Of a DNA stretch of 64,000 bases, positions 11,747-24,162 are shown one piece after another. Numbering within the stretch: position 1 is the stretch's first letter; the number at the start of each line of letters is the position of its first letter. Below the pieces are notes generated by a model. The model did no database searches. It was not told the origin of the DNA and saw nothing but the letters and a program-made list of their open reading frames with translations. Both the position numbers and the translations under genes were made by a program. Origin of the DNA: Hippasteria phrygiana (lineage: Eukaryota > Echinodermata > Asteroidea > Valvatida > Goniasteridae); NCBI GenBank assembly GCA_037893225.1, contig JAZGUH010000204.1, positions 1,116,001 through 1,180,000 of the forward strand, given 5' to 3'.

Positions 11747-13370
11747 ATGAAATATCAACCAAATTCAGTAATGTTGACATGTATGTATAGCTTAGATCTG
11801 GCGCTACATGTTGCAATCATCGGCGGCTTCTTAGAGTTAAAACTTGTAGAGAAAATTCAAACCTCGCAATGTTTATTTTCTTTCCGGCCAACATCTGTGT
11901 ACATATTACCGTCTATTTATTGCTCCATGCATGTCAAATTCCCTGGGGTATGGACTTGCTTTACTCATTCATAATTGCATGAAATATCAACCAAATTCAG
12001 TAATTTTGACATGTATGGATAGCTTAGATCTGGCGCTACATGTTGCAATTATCGGCGGCTTCTTAGAGTTAACACTTGTAGAGAAAATTCAAACCTCGCA
12101 ATGTTTATTTTCTTTCCGGCCACCATCTGTGTGCATATTACCTTTTATTTATTGCTCCATGCCTGTCAAATTCCCTGGGGTATGGACTTGCTTTACTCAT
12201 TCATAATTGCATGAAATATCAACCAAATCCAGTAATTTTGACATGTATGTATAGCTTAGATCTGGCGCTACATGTTGCAATCATCGGCGGCTTCTTAGAG
12301 TTCAAACTTGTAGAGAAAATTCAAACCTCGCAATGTTTATTTTCTTTCCGGCCAACATCTGTGTACATATTACCGTCTATTTATTGCTCCACGCACGTCA
12401 AATTCCCTGGGGTATGGACTTGCTTTACTCATTCATAATTGCATGAAATATCAACCAAATCCAATAATTTTGACATGTATGTATAGCTTAGATCTGGCGC
12501 TACATGTTGCAATCATCGGCGGCTTCCCAGAGTTAAAACTTGTAGAGAAAATTCGAACCTCGCAATGTTTATTTTCTTTCCGGCCAACATCTGTGTACAT
12601 ATTACCGTCTATTTATTGCTCCATGCCTGTCAAATTCCCTGGGGTATGGACTTGCTTTACTCATTCATAATTGCATGAAATATCAACCAAATTCAGTAAT
12701 GTTGACATGTATGTATAGCTTAGATCTGGCGCTACATGTTGCAATTATCGGCGGCTTCTTAGAGTTAAAACTTGTGGAGAAAATTCAAACCTCGCAATGT
12801 TTATTTTCTTTCCGGCCAACATCTGTGTACATATTACCGTCTATTTATTGCTCCATGCGTGTCAAATTCCCTGGGGTATGGACTTGCTTTACTCATTCAT
12901 AATTGCATGAAATATCAACCAAATGCAGTAATTTTGACTTGTATGTATAGCTTAGATCTGGCGCTACATGTTGCAATCATCGGCGGCTTCCCAGAGTTAA
13001 AACTTGTAGAGAAAATTCAAACCTCGCAATGTTTATTTTCTTTCCGGCCAACATCTGTGTACATATTACCGTCTATTTATTGCTCCATGCCTGTCAAATT
13101 CCCTGGGGTATGGACTTGCTTTACTCATTCATAATTGCATGAAATATCAACCAAATGCAGTAATTTTGACTTGTATGTATAGCTTAGATCTGGCGCTACA
13201 TGTTGCAATCATCGGCGGCTACCCAGAGTTAAAACTTGTAGAGAAAATTCGAACCTCGCAATGTTTATTTTCTTTCCGGCCAACATCTGTGTACATATTA
13301 CCGTCTATTTATTGCTCCATGCCTGTCAAATTCCCTGGGGTATGGACTTGCTTTACTCATTCATAATTGC
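11747..13370. repeat. 8-mer HOR unit, truncated to 7 monomers, copy 3
   Basis: Order G, H, I, J, K, L, M. The eighth, F-like monomer is replaced by a short A monomer at 13371, which opens the next family. M at 13139 has ATTCGAAC, whereas M at 6643 and 11283 has ATTCAAAC, so its 3' part already belongs to the M type of the following block. Confidence 0.86.
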
Positions 13371-14052
13371 ATGAAATATCAACCAAATTCAGTAATTTTG
13401 ACATGTATGTATAGCTTAGATCTGGCGCTACATGTTGCAATTATCGGCGGCTTCTTAGAGTTAAAACTTGTGGAGAAAATTCAAACCTCGCAATGTTTAT
13501 TTTCTTTCCGGCCAACATCTGTCTATTTATTGCTCCATGCATGTCAAATTCCCTGGGGTATGGACTTGCTTTACTCATTCATAATTGCATGAAATATCAA
13601 CCAAATTCAGTAATTTTGACATGTATGTATAGCTTAGATCTGGCGCTACATGTTGCAATTATCGGCGGCTTCTTAGGGTTAAAACTTGTGGAGAAAATTC
13701 AAACCTCGCAATGTTTATTTTCTTTCCGGCCAACATCTGTGTACATATTACCGTCTATTTAATGCTCCATGCATGTCAAATTCCCTGGGGTATGGACTTG
13801 CTTTACTCATTCATAATTGCATGAAATATCAACCAAATGCAGTAATTTTGACTTGTATGTATAGCTTAGATCTGGCGCTACATGTTGCAATCATCGGCGG
13901 CTTCCCAGAGTTAAAACTTGTAGAGAAAATTCAAACCTCGCAATGTTTATTTTCTTTCCGGCCAACATCTGTGTACATATTACCGTCTATTTATTGCTCC
14001 ATGCCTGTCAAATTCCCTGGGGTATGGACTTGCTTTACTCATTCATAATTGC
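13371..14052. repeat. Irregular A-D-L trimer opening the A-B-C-D-L-M family
   Basis: Short A (13371-13588), a D copy (13589-13820) and L (13821-14052). B and C are missing between A and D when compared with the next units. The D copy has a private change, CTATTTAATGCTCC in place of CTATTTATTGCTCC, at about 13758-13771. Confidence 0.85.
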
Positions 14053-15430
14053 ATGAAATATCAACCAAATTCAGTAATTTTGACATGTATGTATAGCTTA
14101 GATCTGGCGCTACATGTTGCAATTATCGGCGGCTTCTTAGAGTTAAAACTTGTGGAGAAAATTCAAACCTCGCAATGTTTATTTTCTTTCCGGCCAACAT
14201 CTGTCTATTTATTGCTCCATGCATGTCAAATTCCCTGGGGTATGGACTTGCTTTACTCATTCATAATTGCATGAAATATCAACCAAATACAGTAATTCTG
14301 ACATGTATGGATAGCTTAGATCTGGCGCTACATGTTGCAATTATCGGCGGCTTCTTAGAGTTAACACTTGTAGAGAAAATTCAAACCTCGCAATGTTTAT
14401 TTTCTTCCCGGCCACCATCTGTGTGCATATTACCTTTTATTTATTGCTCCATGCCTGTCAAATTCCCTGGGGTATGGACTTGCTTTACTCATTCATAATT
14501 GCATGAAATATCAACCAAATGCAGTAATGTTGACATGTATGTATAGCTTAGATCTGGCGCTACATGTTGCAATCATCGGCGGCTTCTTAGAGTTCAAACT
14601 TGTAGAGAAAATTCAAACCTCGCAATGTTTATTTTCTTTCCGGCCAACATCTGTGTACATATCACCGTCTATTTATTGCTCCACGCACGTCAAATTCCCT
14701 GGGGTATGGACTTGCTTTACTCATTCATAATTGCATGAAATATCAACCAAATTCAGTAATTTTTACATGTATGTATAGCTTAGATCTGGCGCTACATGTT
14801 GCAATTATCGGCGGCTTCTTAGGGTTAAAACTTGTGGAGAAAATTCAAACCTCGCAATGTTTATTTTCTTTCCGGCCAACATCTGTGTACATATTACCGT
14901 CTATTTATTGCTCCATGCATGTCAAATTCCCTGGGGTATGGACTTGCTTTACTCATTCATAATTGCATGAAATATCAACCAAATGCAGTAATTTTGACTT
15001 GTATGTATAGCTTAGATCTGGCGCTACATGTTGCAATCATCGGCGGCTTCCCAGAGTTAAAACTTGTAGAGAAAATTCAAACCTCGCAATGTTTATTTTC
15101 TTTCCGGCCAACATCTGTGTACATATTACCGTCTATTTATTGCTCCATGCCTGTCAAATTCCCTGGGGTATGGACTTGCTTTACTCATTCATAATTGCAT
15201 GAAATATCAACCAAATGCAGTAATTTTGACTTGTATGTATAGCTTAGATCTGGCGCTACATGTTGCAATCATCGGCGGCTACCCAGAGTTAAAACTTGTA
15301 GAGAAAATTCGAACCTCGCAATGTTTATTTTCTTTCCGGCCAACATCTGTGTACATATTACCGTCTATTTATTGCTCCATGCCTGTCAAATTCCCTGGGG
15401 TATGGACTTGCTTTACTCATTCATAATTGC
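14053..15430. repeat. A-B-C-D-L-M 6-mer HOR (1,378 bp), first complete unit
   Basis: 218 + 5x232 bp. C at 14503 has GTAATGTTG and D at 14735 has a private ATTTTTACATG. The unit recurs in the same order at 18419-19796 and 22785-24162, and inside longer versions at 16809 and 19797. Confidence 0.87.
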
Positions 15431-16808
15431 ATGAAATATCAACCAAATTCAGTAATTTTGACATGTATGTATAGCTTAGATCTGGCGCTACATGTTGCAA
15501 TTATCGGCGGCTTCTTAGAGTTAAAACTTGTGGAGAAAATTCAAACCTCGCAATGTTTATTTTCTTTCCGGCCAACATCTGTCTATTTATTGCTCCATGC
15601 ATGTCAAATTCCCTGGGGTATGGACTTGCTTTACTCATTCATAATTGCATGAAATATCAACCAAATACAGTAATTCTGACATGTATGGATAGCTTAGATC
15701 TGGCGCTACATGTTGCAATTATCGGCGGCTTCTTAGAGTTAACACTTGTAGAGAAAATTCAAACCTCGCAATGTTTATTTTCTTCCCGGCCACCATCTGT
15801 GTGCATATTACCTTTTATTTATTGCTCCATGCCTGTCAAATTCCCTGGGGTATGGACTTGCTTTACTCATTCATAATTGCATGAAATATCAACCAAATGC
15901 AGTAATTTTGACATGTATGTATAGCTTAGATCTGGCGCTACATGTTGCTATCATCGGCGGCTTCTTAGAGTTCAAACTTGTAGAGAAAATTCAAACCTCG
16001 CAATGTTTATTTTCTTTCCGGCCAACATCTGTGTACATATCACCGTCTATTTATTGCTCCACGCACGTCAAATTCCCTGGGGTATGGACTTGCTTTACTC
16101 ATTCATAATTGCATGAAATATCAACCAAATTCAGTAATTTTGACATGTATGTATAGCTTAGATCTGGCGCTACATGTTGCAATCATCGGCGGCTTCCCAG
16201 AGTTAAAACTTGTAGAGAAAATTCAAACCTCGCAATGTTTATTTTCTTTCCGGCCAACATCTGTGTACATATTACCGTCTATTTATTGCTCCATGCCTGT
16301 CAAATTCCCTGGGGTATGGACTTGCTTTACTCATTCATAATTGCATGAAATATCAACCAAATGCAGTAATTTTGACTTGTATGTATAGCTTAGATCTGGC
16401 GCTACATGTTGCAATCATCGGCGGCTACCCAGAGTTAAAACTTGTAGAGAAAATTCGAACCTCGCAATGTTTATTTTCTTTCCGGCCAACATCTGTGTAC
16501 ATATTACCGTCTATTTATTGCTCCATGCCTGTCAAATTCCCTGGGGTATGGACTTGCTTTACTCATTCATAATTGCATGAAATATCAACCAAATGCAGTA
16601 ATTTTGACTTGTATGTATAGCTTAGATCTGGCGCTACATGTTGCAATCATCGGCGGCTACCCAGAGTTAAAACTTGTAGAGAAAATTCGAACCTCGCAAT
16701 GTTTATTTTCTTTCCGGCCAACATCTGTGTACATATTACCGTCTATTTATTGCTCCATGCCTGTCGAATTCCCTGGGGTATGGACTTGCTTTACTCATTC
16801 ATAATTGC
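15431..16808. repeat. A-B-C-(D/L)-M-M' variant 6-mer (1,378 bp)
   Basis: The total length equals the standard unit but the content differs. The monomer at 16113 begins like D (TTCAGTAA, GACATG) and ends like L (CTTCCCAG, CCTGTC), and is followed by two M monomers. The second (16577) carries a private CTGTCGAATTCC, creating an EcoRI-type GAATTC at 16766-16771. This looks like a 7-mer that lost one monomer through D/L fusion. Confidence 0.85.
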
Positions 16809-18418
16809 ATGAAATATCAACCAAATTCAGTAATTTTGACATGTATGTATAGCTTAGATCTGGCGCTACATGTTGCAATTATCGGCGGCTTCTTAGAGTT
16901 AAAACTTGTGGAGAAAATTCAAACCTCGCAATGTTTATTTTCTTTCCGGCCAACATCTGTCTATTTATTGCTCCATGCATGTCAAATTCCCTGGGGTATG
17001 GACTTGCTTTACTCATTCATAATTGCATGAAATATCAACCAAATACAGTAATTCTGACATGTATGGATAGCTTAGATCTGGCGCTACATGTTGCAATTAT
17101 CGGCGGCTTCTTAGAGTTAACACTTGTAGAGAAAATTCAAACCTCGCAATGTTTATTTTCTTCCCGGCCACCATCTGTGTGCATATTACCTTTTATTTAT
17201 TGCTCCATGCCTGTCAAATTCCCTGGGGTATGGACTTGCTTTACTCATTCATAATTGCATGAAATATCAACCAAATGCAGTAATGTTGACATGTATGTAT
17301 AGCTTAGATCTGGCGCTACATGTTGCAATCATCGGCGGCTTCTTAGAGTTCAAACTTGTAGAGAAAATTCAAACCTCGCAATGTTTATTTTCTTTCCGGC
17401 CAACATCTGTGTACATATCACCGTCTATTTATTGCTCCACGCACGTCAAATTCCCTGGGGTATGGACTTGCTTTACTCATTCATAATTGCATGAAATATC
17501 AACCAAATTCAGTAATTTTGACATGTATGTATAGCTTAGATCTGGCGCTACATGTTGCAATTATCGGCGGCTTCTTAGGGTTAAAACTTGTGGAGAAAAT
17601 TCAAACCTCGCAATGTTTATTTTCTTTCCGGCCAACATCTGTGTACATATTACCGTCTATTTATTGCTCCATGCATGTCAAATTCCCTGGGGTATGGACT
17701 TGCTTTACTCATTCATAATTGCATGAAATATCAACCAAATGCAGTAATTTTGACTTGTATGTATAGCTTAGATCTGGCGCTACATGTTGCAATCATCGGC
17801 GGCTTCCCAGAGTTAAAACTTGTAGAGAAAATTCAAACCTCGCAATGTTTATTTTCTTTCCGGCCAACATCTGTGTACATATTACCGTCTATTTATTGCT
17901 CCATGCCTGTCAAATTCCCTGGGGTATGGACTTGCTTTACTCATTCATAATTGCATGAAATATCAACCAAATGCAGTAATTTTGACTTGTATGTATAGCT
18001 TAGATCTGGCGCTACATGTTGCAATCATCGGCGGCTACCCAGAGTTAAAACTTGTAGAGAAAATTCGAACCTCGCAATGTTTATTTTCTTTCCGGCCAAC
18101 ATCTGTGTACATATTACCGTCTATTTATTGCTCCATGCCTGTCAAATTCCCTGGGGTATGGACTTGCTTTACTCATTCATAATTGCATGAAATATCAACC
18201 AAATGCAGTAATTTTGACTTGTATGTATAGCTTAGATCTGGCGCTACATGTTGCAATCATCGGCGGCTACCCAGAGTTAAAACTTGTAGAGAAAATTCGA
18301 ACCTGGCAATGTTTATTTTCTTTCCGGCCAACATCTGTGTACATATTACCGTCTATTTATTGCTCCATGCCTGTCGAATTCCCTGGGGTATGGACTTGCT
18401 TTACTCATTCATAATTGC
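16809..18418. repeat. A-B-C-D-L-M-M' 7-mer HOR (1,610 bp)
   Basis: The standard 6-mer plus an extra M' monomer (18187) that shares GAATTC (18376-18381) with the M' at 16577. A private ACCTGGCAATG replaces ACCTCGCAATG at about 18301. Confidence 0.87.
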
Positions 18419-19796
18419 ATGAAATATCAACCAAATTCAGTAATTTTGACATGTATGTATAGCTTAGATCTGGCGCTACATGTTGCAATTATCGGCGGCT
18501 TCTTAGAGTTAAAACTTGTGGAGAAAATTCAAACCTCGCAATGTTTATTTTCTTTCCGGCCAACATCTGTCTATTTATTGCTCCATGCATGTCAAATTCC
18601 CTGGGGTATGGACTTGCTTTACTCATTCATAATTGCATGAAATATCAACCAAATACAGTAATTCTGACATGTATGGATAGCTTAGATCTGGCGCTACATG
18701 TTGCAATTATCGGCGGCTTCTTAGAGTTAACACTTGTAGAGAAAATTCAAACCTCGCAATGTTTATTTTCTTCCCGGCCACCATCTGTGTGCATATTACC
18801 TTTTATTTATTGCTCCATGCCTGTCAAATTCCCTGGGGTATGGACTTGCTTTACTCATTCATAATTGCATGAAATATCAACCAAATGCAGTAATGTTGAC
18901 ATGTATGTATAGCTTAGATCTGGCGCTACATGTTGCAATCATCGGCGGCTTCTTAGAGTTCAAACTTGTAGAGAAAATTCAAACCTCGCAATGTTTATTT
19001 TCTTTCCGGCCAACATCTGTGTACATATCACCGTCTATTTATTGCTCCACGCACGTCAAATTCCCTGGGGTATGGACTTGCTTTACTCATTCATAATTGC
19101 ATGAAATATCAACCAAATTCAGTAATTTTGACATGTATGTATAGCTTAGATCTGGCGCTACATGTTGCAATTATCGGCGGCTTCTTAGGGTTAAAACTTG
19201 TGGAGAAAATTCAAACCTCGCAATGTTTATTTTCTTTCCGGCCAACATCTGTGTACATATTACCGTCTATTTATTGCTCCATGCATGTCAAATTCCCTGG
19301 GGTATGGACTTGCTTTACTCATTCATAATTGCATGAAATATCAACCAAATGCAGTAATTTTGACTTGTATGTATAGCTTAGATCTGGCGCTACATGTTGC
19401 AATCATCGGCGGCTTCCCAGAGTTAAAACTTGTAGAGAAAATTCAAACCTCGCAATGTTTATTTTCTTTCCGGCCAACATCTGTGTACATATTACCGTCT
19501 ATTTATTGCTCCATGCCTGTCAAATTCCCTGGGGTATGGACTTGCTTTACTCATTCATAATTGCATGAAATATCAACCAAATGCAGTAATTTTGACTTGT
19601 ATGTATAGCTTAGATCTGGCGCTACATGTTGCAATCATCGGCGGCTACCCAGAGTTAAAACTTGTAGAGAAAATTCGAACCTCGCAATGTTTATTTTCTT
19701 TCCGGCCAACATCTGTGTACATATTACCGTCTATTTATTGCTCCATGCCTGTCAAATTCCCTGGGGTATGGACTTGCTTTACTCATTCATAATTGC
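18419..19796. repeat. A-B-C-D-L-M 6-mer HOR (1,378 bp)
   Basis: Same order and diagnostic bases as 14053-15430, including the GTAATGTTG form of C. It abuts the next A at 19797. Confidence 0.87.
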
Positions 19797-22334
19797 ATGA
19801 AATATCAACCAAATTCAGTAATTTTGACATGTATGTATAGCTTAGATCTGGCGCTACATGTTGCAATTATCGGCGGCTTCTTAGAGTTAAAACTTGTGGA
19901 GAAAATTCAAACCTCGCAATGTTTATTTTCTTTCCGGCCAACATCTGTCTATTTATTGCTCCATGCATGTCAAATTCCCTGGGGTATGGACTTGCTTTAC
20001 TCATTCATAATTGCATGAAATATCAACCAAATACAGTAATTCTGACATGTATGGATAGCTTAGATCTGGCGCTACATGTTGCAATTATCGGCGGCTTCTT
20101 AGAGTTAACACTTGTAGAGAAAATTCAAACCTCGCAATGTTTATTTTCTTCCCGGCCACCATCTGTGTGCATATTACCTTTTATTTATTGCTCCATGCCT
20201 GTCAAATTCCCTGGGGTATGGACTTGCTTTACTCATTCATAATTGCATGAAATATCAACCAAATGCAGTAATGTTGACATGTATGTATAGCTTAGATCTG
20301 GCGCTACATGTTGCAATCATCGGCGGCTTCTTAGAGTTCAAACTTGTAGAGAAAATTCAAACCTCGCAATGTTTATTTTCTTTCCGGCCAACATCTGTGT
20401 ACATATCACCGTCTATTTATTGCTCCACGCACGTCAAATTCCCTGGGGTATGGACTTGCTTTACTCATTCATAATTGCATGAAATATCAACCAAATTCAG
20501 TAATTTTGACATGTATGTATAGCTTAGATCTGGCGCTACATGTTGCAATTATCGGCGGCTTCTTAGGTTTAAAACTTGTGGAGAAAATTCAAACCTCGCA
20601 ATGTTTATTTTCTTTCCGGCCAACATCTGTGTACATATTACCGTCTATTTATTGCTCCATGCATGTCAAATTCCCTGGGGTATGGACTTGCTTTACTCAT
20701 TCATAATTGCATGAAATATCAACCAAATGCAGTAATTTTGACTTGTATGTATAGCTTAGATCTGGCGCTACATGTTGCAATCATCGGCGGCTTCCCAGAG
20801 TTAAAACTTGTAGAGAAAATTCAAACCTCGCAATGTTTATTTTCTTTCCGGCCAACATCTGTGTACATATTACCGTCTATTTATTGCTCCATGCCTGTCA
20901 AATTCCCTGGGGTATGGACTTGCTTTACTCATTCATAATTGCATGAAATATCAACCAAATGCAGTAATTTTGACTTGTATGTATAGCTTAGATCTGGCGC
21001 TACATGTTGCAATCATCGGCGGCTACCCAGAGTTAAAACTTGTAGAGAAAATTCGAACCTCGCAATGTTTATTTTCTTTCCGGCCAACATCTGTGTACAT
21101 ATTACCGTCTATTTATTGCTCCATGCCTGTCAAATTCCCTGGGGTATGGACTTGCTTTACTCATTCATAATTGCATGAAATATCAACCAAATGCAGTAAT
21201 TTTGACTTGTATGTATAGCTTAGATCTGGCGCTACATGTTGCAATCATCGGCGGCTACCCAGAGTTAAAACTTGTAGAGAAAATTCAAACCTCGCAATGT
21301 TTATTTTCTTCCCGGCCACCATCTGTGTGCATATTACCTTTTATTTATTGCTCCATGCCTGTCAAATTCCCTGGGGTATGGACTTGCTTTACTCATTCAT
21401 AATTGCATGAAATATCAACCAAATGCAGTAATGTTGACATGTATGTATAGCTTAGATCTGGCGCTACATGTTGCAATCATCGGCGGCTTCTTAGAGTTCA
21501 AACTTGTAGAGAAAATTCAAACCTCGCAATGTTTATTTTCTTTCCGGCCAACATCTGTGTACATATCACCGTCTATTTATTGCTCCACGCACGTCAAATT
21601 CCCTGGGGTATGGACTTGCTTTACTCATTCATAATTGCATGAAATATCAACCAAATTCAGTAATTTTGACATGTATGTATAGCTTAGATCTGGCGCTACA
21701 TGTTGCAATTATCGGCGGCTTCTTAGGGTTAAAACTTGTGGAGAAAATTCAAACCTCGCAATGTTTATTTTCTTTCCGGCCAACATCTGTGTACATATTA
21801 CCGTCTATTTATTGCTCCATGCATGTCAAATTCCCTGGGGTATGGACTTGCTTTACTCATTCATAATTGCATGAAATATCAACCAAATGCAGTAATTTTG
21901 ACTTGTATGTATAGCTTAGATCTGGCGCTACATGTTGCAATCATCGGCGGCTTCCCAGAGTTAAAACTTGTAGAGAAAATTCAAACCTCGCAATGTTTAT
22001 TTTCTTTCCGGCCAACATCTGTGTACATATTACCGTCTATTTATTGCTCCATGCCTGTCAAATTCCCTGGGGTATGGACTTGCTTTACTCATTCATAATT
22101 GCATGAAATATCAACCAAATGCAGTAATTTTGACTTGTATGTATAGCTTAGATCTGGCGCTACATGTTGCAATCATCGGCGGCTACCCAGAGTTAAAACT
22201 TGTAGAGAAAATTCGAACCTCGCAATGTTTATTTTCTTTCCGGCCAACATCTGTGTACATATTACCGTCTATTTATTGCTCCATGCCTGTCAAATTCCCT
22301 GGGGTATGGACTTGCTTTACTCATTCATAATTGC
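19797..22334. repeat. Compound HOR: A-B-C-D-L-M then (M/B)-C-D-L-M (2,538 bp)
   Basis: A complete 6-mer (19797-21174) is followed by a second run that lacks A. The run starts with the hybrid at 21175-21406, whose 5' part is M (GACTTG, CTACCCAG) and whose 3' part is B (CCCGGCCACC, CCTTTTATT). It continues C-D-L-M exactly as a B monomer would. D at 20479 has a private TTAGGTTTAAAA. Confidence 0.87.
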
Positions 22335-22784
22335 ATGAAATATCAACCAAATTCAGTAATTTTGACATGTATGTATAGCTTAGATCTGGCGCTACATGTT
22401 GCAATTATCGGCGGCTTCTTAGAGTTAAAACTTGTGGAGAAAATTCAAACCTCGCAATGTTTATTTTCTTTCCGGCCAACATCTGTCTATTTATTGCTCC
22501 ATGCATGTCAAATTCCCTGGGGTATGGACTTGCTTTACTCATTCATAATTGCATGAAATATCAACCAAATACAGTAATTCTGACATGTATGGATAGCTTA
22601 GATCTGGCGCTACATGTTGCAATCATCGGCGGCTACCCAGAGTTAAAACTTGTAGAGAAAATTCGAACCTCGCAATGTTTATTTTCTTTCCGGCCAACAT
22701 CTGTGTACATATTACCGTCTATTTATTGCTCCATGCCTGTCGAATTCCCTGGGGTATGGACTTGCTTTACTCATTCATAATTGC
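22335..22784. repeat. 450-bp A-(B/M') dimer
   Basis: Short A followed by a hybrid (22553-22784) whose first part is B (ACAGTAATTCTGAC, ATGGATAG) and whose later part is M' (CTACCCAG, ATTCGAAC, and the private GAATTC at 22742-22747). The next monomer is A, as expected after M'. It is the opposite recombinant class to the M/B hybrid at 21175. Confidence 0.87.
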
Positions 22785-24162
22785 ATGAAATATCAACCAA
22801 ATTCAGTAATTTTGACATGTATGTATAGCTTAGATCTGGCGCTACATGTTGCAATTATCGGCGGCTTCTTAGAGTTAAAACTTGTGGAGAAAATTCAAAC
22901 CTCGCAATGTTTATTTTCTTTCCGGCCAACATCTGTCTATTTATTGCTCCATGCATGTCAAATTCCCTGGGGTATGGACTTGCTTTACTCATTCATAATT
23001 GCATGAAATATCAACCAAATACAGTAATTCTGACATGTATGGATAGCTTAGATCTGGCGCTACATGTTGCAATTATCGGCGGCTTCTTAGAGTTAACACT
23101 TGTAGAGAAAATTCAAACCTCGCAATGTTTATTTTCTTCCCGGCCACCATCTGTGTGCATATTACCTTTTATTTATTGCTCCATGCCTGTCAAATTCCCT
23201 GGGGTATGGACTTGCTTTACTCATTCATAATTGCATGAAATATCAACCAAATGCAGTAATGTTGACATGTATGTATAGCTTAGATCTGGCGCTACATGTT
23301 GCAATCATCGGCGGCTTCTTAGAGTTCAAACTTGTAGAGAAAATTCAAACCTCGCAATGTTTATTTTCTTTCCGGCCAACATCTGTGTACATATCACCGT
23401 CTATTTATTGCTCCACGCACGTCAAATTCCCTGGGGTATGGACTTGCTTTACTCATTCATAATTGCATGAAATATCAACCAAATTCAGTAATTTTGACAT
23501 GTATGTATAGCTTAGATCTGGCGCTACATGTTGCAATTATCGGCGGCTTCTTAGGGTTAAAACTTGTGGAGAAAATTCAAACCTCGCAATGTTTATTTTC
23601 TTTCCGGCCAACATCTGTGTACATATTACCGTCTATTTATTGCTCCATGCATGTCAAATTCCCTGGGGTATGGACTTGCTTTACTCATTCATAATTGCAT
23701 GAAATATCAACCAAATGCAGTAATTTTGACTTGTATGTATAGCTTAGATCTGGCGCTACATGTTGCAATCATCGGCGGCTTCCCAGAGTTAAAACTTGTA
23801 GAGAAAATTCAAACCTCGCAATGTTTATTTTCTTTCCGGCCAACATCTGTGTACATATTACCGTCTATTTATTGCTCCATGCCTGTCAAATTCCCTGGGG
23901 TATGGACTTGCTTTACTCATTCATAATTGCATGAAATATCAACCAAATGCAGTAATTTTGACTTGTATGTATAGCTTAGATCTGGCGCTACATGTTGCAA
24001 TCATCGGCGGCTACCCAGAGTTAAAACTTGTAGAGAAAATTCGAACCTCGCAATGTTTATTTTCTTTCCGGCCAACATCTGTGTACATATTACCGTCTAT
24101 TTATTGCTCCATGCCTGTCAAATTCCCTGGGGTATGGACTTGCTTTACTCATTCATAATTGC
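22785..24162. repeat. A-B-C-D-L-M 6-mer HOR (1,378 bp), last complete unit
   Basis: Same order as 14053 and 18419. After it, A-B-C-D resumes at 24163, but D is followed by E and F instead of L and M, so this is the last standard unit of the family. Confidence 0.87.
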
